DNA from: Pseudoflavonifractor intestinihominis
GTDB lineage: Bacteria; Bacillota; Clostridia; Oscillospirales; Oscillospiraceae
Length of the DNA: 64,000 nt
NCBI RefSeq assembly: GCF_040096055.1
Contig: NZ_JBBMFK010000003.1
Coordinates: forward strand, 124,001 to 188,000
Reading direction: 5' to 3'
Position numbers and translations under genes: made by a program. The notes below the pieces were generated by a model. That model saw only the letters and a list, made by a program, of their open reading frames with translations, made no database searches and was not told the DNA's origin. Positions 10,741 to 18,883 of this stretch are shown here, one piece after another; position 1 is the stretch's first letter; the number at the start of each line of letters is the position of its first letter.

Positions 10741-11547
10741 TCACAGGCCGAAGCGGGCCAGCACGCCCACGGCCACGCAGACCGCCAGTCCGCACACCAG
10801 GAAAATCACGTCGGCCCGCCGGTACTTCAGCTGGCGCAGGCGGGTGCGGCCCTCGCCGCCGTGGTAGCAGCGGCACTCCATGGCGATGGCCAGCTCGTCC
10901 GCACGGCGGAAGGCGGAGATGAACAGGGGCACCAGCAGCGGGATGAGGGCCTTGGCCTTGTCCATCAGGCCGCCGGTGTCGAAGTCGGCGCCTCTGGCCT
11001 TCTGGGCGGACATGATCTTGTCCGTCTCCTCGATCAGGGTGGGGATGAACCGCAGGGCGATGGACATCATCATGGACAGCTCATGGACAGGCACATGGAT
11101 CTTCTTCAGGGGGCCCATCAGATTCTCAAGTCCGTCGGTCAGGAGGATGGGCGAGGTGGTGTAGGTCAGCAGGAAGGTGCACAGGATGAGCATGGAGATG
11201 CGCAGCACCATAAAGACAGCCGACCAGATGCCCTCCACCGTCAGGTTGAGGAAGCCCCACTTCCAGATGATCTGTCCCGGAGTCCAGAACAGGTTGAGGA
11301 AAGCGGTGATGATGATAATAATGAGAATGGGCTTGAGGCCCCGGAAGATGGTCTTCAGTTTCACCTTGGATACGGCGATGGCCGAGGCCAGCACCACCAT
11401 CATGATGCCGTACCCCACCAGCTGCTTGGCCAGGAAGAGGGCCACGATATACATGGCGGTGAGGAGGATCTTGGTCCGGGGGTCCAGGCGGTGGAGAATG
11501 GAATTTCCGGGGAAATACTGCCCCAGGGTAATGTCCTTCAGCGCCAC
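10741..11547 (-). CDS. ecfT: Energy-coupling factor transporter transmembrane subunit EcfT
   Basis: 268 residues with five to six membrane helices and the cytoplasmic coupling-helix motifs of EcfT (SAQKARGADFD and ECRCYHGGEGRTRL, variants of the Ala-Arg-Gly signatures that contact the ATPases). It joins the EcfA1/A2 ATPases to interchangeable vitamin-binding S components. It starts at GTG directly after the ecfA2 TAA stop (TAAGTG), so translation is probably coupled. Confidence 0.93.
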   Translation of the reverse strand: MALKDITLGQYFPGNSILHRLDPRTKILLTAMYIVALFLAKQLVGYGIMMVVLASAIAVSKVKLKTIFRGLKPILIIIIITAFLNLFWTPGQIIWKWGFLNLTVEGIWSAVFMVLRISMLILCTFLLTYTTSPILLTDGLENLMGPLKKIHVPVHELSMMMSIALRFIPTLIEETDKIMSAQKARGADFDTGGLMDKAKALIPLLVPLFISAFRRADELAIAMECRCYHGGEGRTRLRQLKYRRADVIFLVCGLAVCVAVGVLARFGL

Positions 11548-12417
11548 TTACACCGCCCCCTTCCGCGCTCTGTAGGCCGCCATGACGGCCGCCTTGGCCT
11601 GCTCCATGGTGTACACCGTGTCGTCCACGTCCACGCCCAGCTTTTTCAGCTGGTGGAGCACCCGGGTCACCTGGGGCACGCCCAGACCCATGGCGGTCAG
11701 CTCCTCCTCGTGGGCAAAGACCTCCCGGGGCGTGCCCGCGAAGGGGATGCGCCCGTCGTTGACCACCACCAGCCGGTCCACCGTCCGGGCCACCTCCTCC
11801 ATGGAGTGGGAGACGATGATGATGGTGGCGTTCTTGGCCACGTGGTAGTCGTGGATGTTGGACAGGATGCTCTCCACGCCCACCGGGTCCAGCCCGGCGG
11901 TGGGCTCGTCAAGAATGAGGACGGAGGGCTCCATGGCGATGACGCCCGCAATGGCCACCCGGCGCTTCTGGCCGCCGGACAGCTCAAAGGGGGACTGCTC
12001 CAGCATGGCGTCGGGCAGACCCACAAAGGCCGCCGCCTCCCGGACCCGGCGGTCGATCTCCTCTTCGGAGAGCTTCATGTTCCGGGGGCCGAAGGCGATG
12101 TCCTTGTACACCGTCTCCTCAAAGAGCTGATACTCCGGGTACTGGAACACCAGGCCCACGTGGAAGCGGGTCTGGTGGGTGCGCTCCTTGGTCTCCCAGA
12201 TGTCCTTGCCCTCAAAGAGCACCCGGCCGGAGGTGGGCTTGAGCAGTCCGTTGAGGTGCTGGATCAGGGTGGACTTGCCCGAGCCGGTGTGGCCGATGAT
12301 GCCCAGGTACTCCCCCCGGTAGGCCGTGAAATCCACATCGATCAGCGCGCCGTGCTCAAAGGGCGTACCGGCGGAATAGATGTGGCTGAGTTTTTCCGTC
12401 TGGATAATCGGTTCCAT
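11548..12417 (-). CDS. ecfA2: ECF transporter ATP-binding protein EcfA2
   Basis: 289-residue ABC ATPase: Walker A GHTGSGKS (~residue 41), Q-loop VFQYPEYQ, signature ELSGGQKRR, Walker B VLILDEPTAGLDP and H-loop VSHSMEE. The EYQLFEETVYKDIAFGP stretch is typical of EcfA2. It pairs with EcfA1 to drive group II ECF vitamin import. No substrate-binding S gene is adjacent, as expected for a shared module. Confidence 0.93.
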   Translation of the reverse strand: MEPIIQTEKLSHIYSAGTPFEHGALIDVDFTAYRGEYLGIIGHTGSGKSTLIQHLNGLLKPTSGRVLFEGKDIWETKERTHQTRFHVGLVFQYPEYQLFEETVYKDIAFGPRNMKLSEEEIDRRVREAAAFVGLPDAMLEQSPFELSGGQKRRVAIAGVIAMEPSVLILDEPTAGLDPVGVESILSNIHDYHVAKNATIIIVSHSMEEVARTVDRLVVVNDGRIPFAGTPREVFAHEEELTAMGLGVPQVTRVLHQLKKLGVDVDDTVYTMEQAKAAVMAAYRARKGAV

Positions 12418-12481
12418 ACATCACATTTCCTTATCTGAAGTCGGTGCACGTCCCGTCTCAGGATCGCGCCCGCAGAGGCCG

Positions 12482-12763
12482 TCAGTCTCCGCACTTTTCT
12501 CCGGGCTGCGCCCCGGCTTCCGCCGCGGCCAGCCGCTCCTCCAGCAGGCGGATGCGCCCGCTCAACAGGGTGTAAATATAGGTGAGAGCGCCCACAAGGG
12601 CCCCAAACAGGAGGTAGACAAGCCAGCCCGCGATAGCTTCCAAATCCATGCCATTTCCCATAAACAGATACGACGCAATGATACGGACCAGGCTCAGCAG
12701 AAAAACTGTCACGAAAAACCCGGTGGCAAAGTTGCGGGACGCTTCTTTTCGTACCTTTTCCAT
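12482..12763 (-). CDS. Small two-helix membrane protein inserted between ecfA1 and ecfA2
   Basis: 93 residues: a basic N-terminus (MEKVRKEASRN), two hydrophobic helices (~13-33 and ~45-66) and an amphipathic C-terminal helix (LSGRIRLLEERLAAAEAG). I do not recognise a family. The start at 12763 has GGAGG 7 nt upstream; the ATG at 12769 is too close to that site. It is placed 46 bp after ecfA1 and 64 bp before ecfA2, so it is in the ECF operon. A role in assembly or regulation of the ECF core is only a guess from position. Confidence 0.65.
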   Translation of the reverse strand: MEKVRKEASRNFATGFFVTVFLLSLVRIIASYLFMGNGMDLEAIAGWLVYLLFGALVGALTYIYTLLSGRIRLLEERLAAAEAGAQPGEKCGD

Positions 12764-12809
12764 GAACATTCCTCCCTGTTCAGTTGTCCTTCGCCGGTGT
12801 CTCCTTCCG

Positions 12810-13655
12810 TTATTTCAGCAGCTCATACAGCGCTTGGGCGCACTCCTCGTCGCTGAGGGCGTCCAGGGGGGCGTCCAGCCCCTCCTTGCGCAGCTCCCAG
12901 CACAGCTCCACCGTCTCGGGCACCGTCAAGCCCACGGCCTTCAGCTCCTCCACCCGCTGGAACACCTGCCTGGGCGCTCCGTCGGCGATGACCTTGCCCT
13001 TGCTCATGACCACCAGCCGGTCGGCCTGGGCGGCCTCGTCCATGTGGTGGGTGATGAGCACCACGGTGATGCCCGCGCTCCGGTTGAGCTGGCGGATGGT
13101 GCTCAGCACCTCCTTGCGACCGATGGGGTCCAGCATGGCGGTGGGCTCGTCCAGCACGATGCACCGGGGCCGCATGGCGATGACGCCCGCAATGGCTACC
13201 CGCTGCTTCTGGCCGCCGGAGAGCAGATGGGGCGCGTGCTCCCGGTACTCGTACATGTCCACCAGCTTGAGTGCCTCGTCCACCCGGCGGCGGATCTCCT
13301 CCGGAGGCACGCCCAGGTTCTCGGGGGCGAAGGCCACATCCTCCTCCACCACGTTGGCCACGATCTGGTTGTCCGGGTTCTGGAACACCATGCCCACGGT
13401 GCGGCGGATGTCCAGCAGCTTGTCGTCGTCGCAGGTGTCCATGCCGTCCACGTACACCTTGCCGCCGGTAGGCAGCAGGATGGCGTTCATGTGCTTGGCC
13501 AGGGTGGATTTGCCCGACCCGTTGTGGCCCAGCACCGCCACAAAGCTGCCCTCTTCGATCTCCAGGTCCACTCCGTCCAGCACCACCGGGGAGAGTCCCC
13601 CCTCGGCCTCGTAGGAGAAGCGGAGGTTTTCGGTTTTTACAATGGAATTGGCCAT
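12810..13655 (-). CDS. ecfA1: ECF transporter ATP-binding protein EcfA1
   Basis: 281-residue ABC ATPase with Walker A GHNGSGKS, Q-loop VFQNPDNQIVA (typical of EcfA1), signature LLSGGQKQR, Walker B CIVLDEPTAMLDP and H-loop ITHHMDEA. It forms the ATPase dimer with EcfA2 beneath EcfT. It lies 31 bp downstream of the methyltransferase gene. In most Firmicutes ecfA1 abuts ecfA2; here a small membrane gene separates them. Confidence 0.93.
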   Translation of the reverse strand: MANSIVKTENLRFSYEAEGGLSPVVLDGVDLEIEEGSFVAVLGHNGSGKSTLAKHMNAILLPTGGKVYVDGMDTCDDDKLLDIRRTVGMVFQNPDNQIVANVVEEDVAFAPENLGVPPEEIRRRVDEALKLVDMYEYREHAPHLLSGGQKQRVAIAGVIAMRPRCIVLDEPTAMLDPIGRKEVLSTIRQLNRSAGITVVLITHHMDEAAQADRLVVMSKGKVIADGAPRQVFQRVEELKAVGLTVPETVELCWELRKEGLDAPLDALSDEECAQALYELLK

Positions 13656-13686
13656 TTCTTGTCTCCCGTTCCCTGTCGTTGGTTCT

Positions 13687-14553
13687 TTACCGGTCGGCCA
13701 TCCAGCGGCCAGTGGCGCCGCAGGGCAGCGCCAGCCCGGTCTCGGTGACCCGCAGCCCCAGCTCGGCGCTCTCGGTGTGACCGCCGTGCTGCTTGGACAC
13801 CACCGTCTCCAGAATGTAGGTCAGCACCGAGGGGGCCAGACCGGTGGTGTAGGAGTTGATGAGGAAGAACAGGGGCTCGTCGGAGAGCACCTGGGCCACC
13901 AGCTCCACAAAGGGGTAGAGATTCTCCTCCAGCTTCCAGATCTCGCCGGAGGGGCCCCGGCCGTAAGACGGCGGGTCCATGATCACCGCGTCGTACTTCC
14001 GGCCCCGGCGGATCTCCCGCTCCACAAACTTGCCGCAGTCGTCGATGATCCAGCGGATGGGCCTGTCCTCCACGCCGGAGGACTTGGCGTTCTCCCTGGC
14101 CCAGGCCACCATGCCCTTGGCCGCGTCCACGTGGCACACGCTGGCCCCGGCGGCGGCGCAGGCCACGGTGGCCCCGCCGGTGTAGGCGAACAGGTTGAGC
14201 ACATTGATGGGCCGCCCCGCCTTCCTGATCTGCTCCCGGGCAAAGTCCCAGTTGGCGGCCTGCTCGGGGAAGAGGCCGGTGTGCTTGAAGTTCATGGGCT
14301 TGATGTTGAAGGTCAGGTCCCCGTACTTCACCTGCCAGCGCTCGGGCACGTCCTTCTTCTCCCACTGGCCGCCGCCGGTGGAGGAGCGGGCATACCGGGC
14401 GTCAGGATGCCGCCACAGCCGGTTTTCCCGGGGGGTGTTCCAGATGGCCTGGGGGTCGGGCCGCACCAGGGTGTACTTGCCCCAGCGCTCCAGCTTCTCC
14501 CCGCCGCCGCAGTCGATCAGCTCGTAGTCGTTCCACTTGTCAGAAATCCACAT
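13687..14553 (-). CDS. Class I SAM-dependent methyltransferase, RlmI/RlmK-like
   Basis: 288 residues. The N-terminal part (GGGEKLERWGKYTLVRPDPQ) is followed by a Rossmann methyltransferase domain with NLFAYTGGATVA (SAM-binding motif I) and MDPPSYGRG (the DPPxY catalytic motif of N-methyltransferases and RlmI-like rRNA m5C enzymes). The target is probably 23S rRNA but is not provable from sequence. The start at 14553 has GAGGG 8 nt upstream. It is the first gene of the long leftward operon and has its own TTGACG/TATAAT promoter. Confidence 0.82.
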   Translation of the reverse strand: MWISDKWNDYELIDCGGGEKLERWGKYTLVRPDPQAIWNTPRENRLWRHPDARYARSSTGGGQWEKKDVPERWQVKYGDLTFNIKPMNFKHTGLFPEQAANWDFAREQIRKAGRPINVLNLFAYTGGATVACAAAGASVCHVDAAKGMVAWARENAKSSGVEDRPIRWIIDDCGKFVEREIRRGRKYDAVIMDPPSYGRGPSGEIWKLEENLYPFVELVAQVLSDEPLFFLINSYTTGLAPSVLTYILETVVSKQHGGHTESAELGLRVTETGLALPCGATGRWMADR

Positions 14554-14594
14554 AAGCATATCCCTCAAAACATATGTGCATACAAAATCAGTAT

Positions 14595-14624
14595 ATTATA
14601 TCACCCCTTCCGCTGGAACGTCAA
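14595..14624 (-). promoter_or_regulatory. Sigma-A promoter of the methyltransferase-ecf-truA-pgsA operon
   Basis: Reading leftward, TTGACG (14619-14624), an 18-nt spacer, TATAAT (14595-14600), about 40 bp before the methyltransferase start. Confidence 0.75.
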
Positions 14625-14690
14625 TTCGAAAACCGCCCGGAAAACGGCTTTTTGCGCCCCCGCCTTCGTCAGCTCTGCCAGTCCGGATGT

Positions 14691-14723
14691 AAAAATGCGC
14701 TCCGTGCGATGCACGGAGCGCAT
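14691..14723 (-). terminator. Terminator of ECF cassette 2
   Basis: A perfect 13-bp stem (14695-14707 / 14711-14723) with a GAT loop, followed leftward by a T run. It lies directly after the membrane-protein stop. Confidence 0.9.
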
Positions 14724-14736
14724 TTGCAGCTATCTC

Positions 14737-15741
14737 TTATTCAACTGGGATCTCGGTCTCCCCAAAGCGGAGCGCGGCAATATCCTCCACATTCACCGGG
14801 ACCACCCAGGTGTAGGAGAAGGTGTATGTGCCGTCCTCCTCCACGCCGCCGCCACCGCCGGAGTTGCGCACCTCTGTGCCGTCCTTCAGCACGGCGGACA
14901 CATCGGAGATGAACTCCCCCGCCGCCCGGAAGCGGATGCCGGTGTCGGAGATCTGGATATCCGTCAGGGTCACCGGCTCGCTGGAATATTCATCGGTGGC
15001 CGGGCTCCAGGAGGGCACCTCCGCCTTCTCAATGGCCACCACCGGGGAGCGGCTCTCCACGGTCAGGGGGATGGAGAAGCGCCATGTCCCCTCCGCCGCC
15101 GTCTCAGGCTCCGCGCTGCCGTACTCCCCTTCCGTCAGGCCGGTCAAGGTGAGCTCCAGCGTGCAACCGCCTGCGCTGAGCTGGGCGTCAGTGGGCAGGG
15201 TGGCGAAGTACTCCAGAACCAGATTGAGGTTCCCGTTTTCATCCACGCCCATCAGCTGGGTGCCGTAGGACACCACGCCCGCGTCGGCGGACAAATCGGC
15301 GGGGTCGGGCGTGATCTCCACGGAGACGTCTGCAAAGCCGTACTCCTCCCGGTTGGAAAACTCCATACCGCTCACCTTCAGCAGGGCCCACAGGTTGTCC
15401 GTGCCCATGGTGATGCTGTCCACGGTCACGGTGATATCACCGTCCGTGGTGCTCTCCCCCACGGGCTGGGTCAGCCGCTGGATGGTCTCCACCTGGCTCT
15501 CGCCCAGGGACTGGCCTGTCCAGCTGTCCCACTCCCTGCCAAACCAGTCCAGCATGCCGCCTCCGAAGGCCGCGGCCATGGCGGTAATGCTCAGGACGGC
15601 AGCCACTGCTACCACCGCCGCCACCCGTGCGGGCCGAAAGCGGCGGGAACGCTTCTCACTCAGATTCATAACTTTCCTCCTGGTCTCCGGGGAGGCGTGG
15701 AGGTGGGAAAAGGTCTCACGGTACAGGTCTCTGTCATACAT
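14737..15741 (-). CDS. Membrane-anchored anti-sigma-like protein (DUF4179-type), cassette 2
   Basis: 334 residues: a cytoplasmic N-terminus of ~40 residues rich in arginine, one transmembrane helix (VAAVVAVAAVLSITAMAAA), then an extracytoplasmic beta-strand-rich domain of ~270 residues. The ATG overlaps the sigma-factor stop by 8 bp (ATGTATGA), which suggests coupled translation and a stoichiometric partner. It resembles the membrane proteins of the other two ECF cassettes here in layout but not closely in sequence. The anti-sigma role is inferred. Confidence 0.7.
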   Translation of the reverse strand: MYDRDLYRETFSHLHASPETRRKVMNLSEKRSRRFRPARVAAVVAVAAVLSITAMAAAFGGGMLDWFGREWDSWTGQSLGESQVETIQRLTQPVGESTTDGDITVTVDSITMGTDNLWALLKVSGMEFSNREEYGFADVSVEITPDPADLSADAGVVSYGTQLMGVDENGNLNLVLEYFATLPTDAQLSAGGCTLELTLTGLTEGEYGSAEPETAAEGTWRFSIPLTVESRSPVVAIEKAEVPSWSPATDEYSSEPVTLTDIQISDTGIRFRAAGEFISDVSAVLKDGTEVRNSGGGGGVEEDGTYTFSYTWVVPVNVEDIAALRFGETEIPVE

Positions 15742-16216
15742 CGCTCCATTCCTCCTTGAAAAGATGTTTCAGCTGTTCTCGCCCTCTGGCCAGATGGGTC
15801 TGAACGGTGGATACATTGCGCCTCAGCATGGCGGAAATTTCGCTGACGGCATACCCCTCATAATAATAGAGGTACAGCGGCACGCGGTATTTCCGCGGCA
15901 GGTCCATCACCGCCTGGAACAGGGCGCTCTGCTCCGGCGTCTCCCAGGTCAGGGTGTCCGCGTACTCCTCCAGCGGCTCGGTGTGCCGCCGCCAGGAGGA
16001 CATGGCCAGCCGCTTGCACTCGTTGAGCGCCACCCGGACCAGCCAGTGTTTGGCGTGCTCTCCGCTGTCGAATCCCTCCTTGCGGCGGAACAGGCGGAGA
16101 AAGGTCTCCTGGGTGACGTCGTCCGCGTCCTGGGGAGAGCGGAGATAGTGAAACGCCAGGCGGTACACCATGTCCATATACTGTTGTGCCAGTGCGTTGA
16201 AGGCCTGCTGCTCCAT
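15734..16216 (-). CDS. RNA polymerase ECF sigma factor (cassette 2)
   Basis: 160 residues. Region 2 covers residues ~8-75 (QYMDMVYRLAFHYLRSPQDA, DVTQETFLRLFR) and region 4 ~105-155 (YYYEGYAVSEISAMLRRNVS followed by VQTHLARGREQLK). The start at 16216 was chosen because AGGAG lies 7 nt upstream. It overlaps the downstream membrane-protein gene by 8 bp and is divergent from the DivIVA-like gene. Confidence 0.92.
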   Translation of the reverse strand: MEQQAFNALAQQYMDMVYRLAFHYLRSPQDADDVTQETFLRLFRRKEGFDSGEHAKHWLVRVALNECKRLAMSSWRRHTEPLEEYADTLTWETPEQSALFQAVMDLPRKYRVPLYLYYYEGYAVSEISAMLRRNVSTVQTHLARGREQLKHLFKEEWSDV

Positions 16217-16250
16217 GCCCGGGCTCCTCTCTGAAAAGCTTTTCACCCAT

Positions 16251-16279
16251 AATACCCTGTGGGAAGGCGGAATATCTCA
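16251..16279 (-). promoter_or_regulatory. Weak candidate ECF-type promoter of cassette 2
   Basis: Leftward TGAGAT (16274-16279), 17 nt, GGTATT (16251-16256). The spacing equals that of cassettes 1 and 3 but both boxes diverge from TGWAAC/CGTRTA, so this is tentative. Confidence 0.3.
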
Positions 16280-16325
16280 GCGGGGGGAGAAATTTTTTCT
16301 CTCCCCGTCCCTGCGGTATAAATGA

Positions 16326-16354
16326 TTGTATCGTCTTTGGATCTATGCTACAAT
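16326..16354 (+). promoter_or_regulatory. Sigma-A promoter of the DivIVA-like gene
   Basis: TTGTAT (16326-16331), exactly 17 nt, TACAAT (16349-16354), about 75 bp before the start codon. A GGGGAGA/TCTCCCC inverted repeat lies just upstream. Confidence 0.65.
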
Positions 16355-16429
16355 GATAATCACGAATCAATCCAGGGGTTATCCGTGGGCAGCATCCCAC
16401 ACTCCTGAGGAAAAGACGAGGTGTCTCAT

Positions 16430-17119
16430 ATGAGTGAGCAGCAGTTCCGCAGCGTGGCCTTCGGCGGATTTCATAAGCAGGATGTGCTGAACTATGTGGA
16501 GACCTCCTCCCGGCAGCACCGGGAGAAGGTAGCCGCCCTGACCAGGGACCTGGAAGAGGCCCGTAAGGCGGCTTCCGAGGCGGAGAAGAAGCTCTCGGAC
16601 GCCGCCGTCCGGGAGGAGGAGCTGTCCGCCCGGGCCGAGGCTCTGGCCGCCGAGCTGAAGGAGAAGAGCGACGCGCTGGACGCCGTCCGGGCGGAGCTGG
16701 AGGAGAAGACCGCCCGGCTGACCCGGGCCGAGGAGGAGCTCTCCGCCGCCCGGTCCCGCCTGTCCCGCTCGGAGGCGGACGCCGAAGCCTACGCCGGCGT
16801 CAAGGACCGGGTGGGCGGCATCGAGCTGGACGCCCACTACCGGGCCCAGGCCGTCCAGGCCGAGGCTGAGAAAAAGGCCAAGGAGACCCGGGAGCAGGTC
16901 AATCAGTGGCTGACCCGGGTGGAGGCGGGGTATGACCGTCTGCGCACCGATGTGGACGCCACCATCTCCCACGCCTCCGGCGAGCTGGACCGGGTGGCCC
17001 GCAGCCTGGAGCACATCACCGCCGAGTTCGCCGAGCACGACACCGCCCTGGAGAAGCTGCTCCAGATCTGCCGCGAAGGGGAGCCCCCCAAGGCCCCCAC
17101 GCCCCTGACGGAGGAATAA
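16430..17119 (+). CDS. DivIVA-domain coiled-coil protein
   Basis: 229 residues. The N-terminus holds the DivIVA/GpsB hallmark (FGGFHKQDVLNYVE at ~11-24), which in the family binds curved or dividing membrane. A very long charged coiled coil follows (~30-200, rich in Glu, Ala, Lys and Arg), with an acidic-proline tail. Such proteins recruit partners to poles or septa. The start was set at the ATG with GAGG 8 nt upstream. It lies 3 bp before the Fe-S hydro-lyase gene, an odd partner. Confidence 0.75.
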   Translation: MSEQQFRSVAFGGFHKQDVLNYVETSSRQHREKVAALTRDLEEARKAASEAEKKLSDAAVREEELSARAEALAAELKEKSDALDAVRAELEEKTARLTRAEEELSAARSRLSRSEADAEAYAGVKDRVGGIELDAHYRAQAVQAEAEKKAKETREQVNQWLTRVEAGYDRLRTDVDATISHASGELDRVARSLEHITAEFAEHDTALEKLLQICREGEPPKAPTPLTEE

Positions 17120-17122
17120 GCC

Positions 17123-17677
17123 ATGGCACAGACGCTCTCTCTTACAACCGAGCAGCTGCCCGCTGCCGCCTCCTCCCTCCGGGCCGGGGACCGGGTGCTC
17201 CTGTCGGGCACCATCTACACCGCCCGTGACGCGGCCCACAAGCGCATCTTCGCCCTGCTGGACCAGGGCAAGGAGCCGCCCTTTCCCCTGAAGGACGCGG
17301 TCATCTACTACGCCGGTCCCACTCCCGGCCAGCAGGGCATGGCGGTGGGGGCCTGCGGCCCCACCACCTCCAGCCGTATGGACCCCTACGCCCCCCGGCT
17401 GCTGGACCTGGGCCTGCGGGCCATGATCGGCAAGGGCCAGCGGTCCCAGGCCGTGGTGGACGCCATGGTCCGCAACGGCGGGGTGTACTTCGCCGCCGTG
17501 GGCGGCGCCGGAGCCCTGATCGCCAAGTGCATCAAGACGGTGGAGGTCATCGCCTTTGAGGACCTGGGCTGTGAGTCGGTCAAGCGGATGACCGTCCAGG
17601 ACCTGCCCCTCACCGTGGCCATCGACGCCCAGGGCGGCAACCTCTACGAGACCGGCCGGGCCGCCTACGCCCGGTAA
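17123..17677 (+). CDS. Fe-S hydro-lyase, fumarase/tartrate dehydratase beta-type subunit, without its alpha partner
   Basis: 184 residues, matching the C-terminal (beta) half of class I [4Fe-4S] fumarases and tartrate dehydratases. Family motifs are RVLLSGTIYTARDAAHKR, GPTTSSRMD and KGQRSQAVVDAM. Beta subunits work with an alpha subunit that carries the cluster cysteines, and the alpha gene is normally just upstream. Here the upstream neighbour is a DivIVA-like gene instead. The alpha subunit must be elsewhere or the protein has another use. A strong terminator follows. Confidence 0.85.
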   Translation: MAQTLSLTTEQLPAAASSLRAGDRVLLSGTIYTARDAAHKRIFALLDQGKEPPFPLKDAVIYYAGPTPGQQGMAVGACGPTTSSRMDPYAPRLLDLGLRAMIGKGQRSQAVVDAMVRNGGVYFAAVGGAGALIAKCIKTVEVIAFEDLGCESVKRMTVQDLPLTVAIDAQGGNLYETGRAAYAR

Positions 17678-17694
17678 TGCTCTGAATATCTGTC

Positions 17695-17726
17695 AGCGGC
17701 GCGGAAAATTCCCGCGCCGCTCTTTT
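17695..17726 (+). terminator. Terminator after the hydro-lyase gene
   Basis: A 10-bp GC stem (17695-17704 / 17712-17721) followed by CTTTTC. Confidence 0.85.
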
Positions 17727-17734
17727 CTGTCCCC

Positions 17735-17763
17735 TTGTCAACGCCGCCCGGGGCTGATATAGT
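17735..17763 (+). promoter_or_regulatory. Sigma-A promoter of the 2-hydroxyacid dehydrogenase gene
   Basis: TTGTCA (17735-17740), 17-nt spacer, TATAGT (17758-17763), some 33 bp before the ATG. Confidence 0.8.
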
Positions 17764-17795
17764 AAGCTCAATCAGTCTCGAGAGGAAGGATATCC

Positions 17796-18746
17796 ATGAA
17801 CGGAACCACCGTGGTGCTCAACGCCGCGAAAATGAACTACGACGGGAAGCTGGACCTGACTTCCCTGGCCCCCCACGTCACCATCTATGACGACAGCACG
17901 CCGGAGCAGATGATCCAGCGGCTCCAGGGCTGCGAGATCGCCGTGACCAAGGAGCTGCCCGTGCCCGCAGAGCTGATCGCCCGGTTCCCCGACTCGGTGA
18001 AGCTCATCTGCGAGGCGGGCACCGGCTACAACAACATCGACCTGGCCGCCGCCAAGGCCAGAGGCATCACCGTGTGCAACATCCCGGCCTACAGCTCCCA
18101 GCGGGTGGCCCACACGGCCATTATGCTCCTGCTCTGCCTCAGCTCCTCCATGGGGGCCCAGATCCGGATGCTGGAGCGGGGCGACCGGAGCAACTTCACC
18201 CGCTGCCTGGGCCTGGACCACGTGGAGGTCAATGGCAAGACTCTGGGCCTCATCGGCGCGGGCAACATCGGCCGGGCGGTGATAAAGGTGGCCCTGGCCC
18301 TGGACATGGAGGTGCTGGTCTACAGCCGCACCCCCCGGGACTACGGCCCCGGCGTGACCTGCGTCAGCCTGGAGGAGCTGCTCCGTCGGAGCGACTATGT
18401 CTCCCTCCATTGCCCCCTCACCGATTCCACCCGCCACCTCATCAACAAGGACACCCTGGCCCTCATGAAGCCCACCGCCTTCCTCATCAACACCGCCCGG
18501 GGCGCCCTGGTGGATGAAGCCGCTCTCATCGACGCCCTGAGATCCGGGACCATCGCGGGCGCGGGCCTGGACGTGCAGGAGACCGAGCCCCCGGCCGAGG
18601 ACAACCCCCTCTACAACATGGAAAATGTCATCCTCACCCCCCACATGGGCTGGAAGGGCCTGGAGACCCGACAGCGGCTCATCTCCCTGCTGGCGGGGAA
18701 CATCACCGCCTATCTGGAGGGCAACCCCATCAACGTGGTGGGCTGA
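17796..18746 (+). CDS. NAD-dependent D-2-hydroxyacid dehydrogenase (glycerate/phosphoglycerate dehydrogenase type)
   Basis: 316 residues. The substrate domain carries EAGTGYNNID. The NAD-binding Rossmann core has GLIGAGNIGR (~residue 150), followed by NTARG (substrate-binding Arg), the catalytic acid region (QETEPP) and TPHMGWK (catalytic His). It interconverts a 2-keto acid and a D-2-hydroxy acid. The exact substrate (hydroxypyruvate, phosphoglycerate or another) cannot be told from motifs. There is no ACT domain, so it is not the long SerA form. It is monocistronic with its own promoter. Confidence 0.85.
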   Translation: MNGTTVVLNAAKMNYDGKLDLTSLAPHVTIYDDSTPEQMIQRLQGCEIAVTKELPVPAELIARFPDSVKLICEAGTGYNNIDLAAAKARGITVCNIPAYSSQRVAHTAIMLLLCLSSSMGAQIRMLERGDRSNFTRCLGLDHVEVNGKTLGLIGAGNIGRAVIKVALALDMEVLVYSRTPRDYGPGVTCVSLEELLRRSDYVSLHCPLTDSTRHLINKDTLALMKPTAFLINTARGALVDEAALIDALRSGTIAGAGLDVQETEPPAEDNPLYNMENVILTPHMGWKGLETRQRLISLLAGNITAYLEGNPINVVG

Positions 18747-18790
18747 GGGCGGAGGGAGACAGATTTTTCCGCCCTGTTGTGAGAAATCCA

Positions 18791-18819
18791 TTGCAATTTC
18801 TGTATGCAGCGGGTAAAAT
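18791..18819 (+). promoter_or_regulatory. Sigma-A promoter of glnS
   Basis: TTGCAA (18791-18796), 17 nt, TAAAAT (18814-18819). The leader of about 58 nt is too short for a T-box. Confidence 0.65.
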
Positions 18820-18883
18820 AAGGATTTAGCTGGCTGCCTTCCGGCGGCACGGCAGAAATGGAACATTTAAGGAGTGAAACAAC

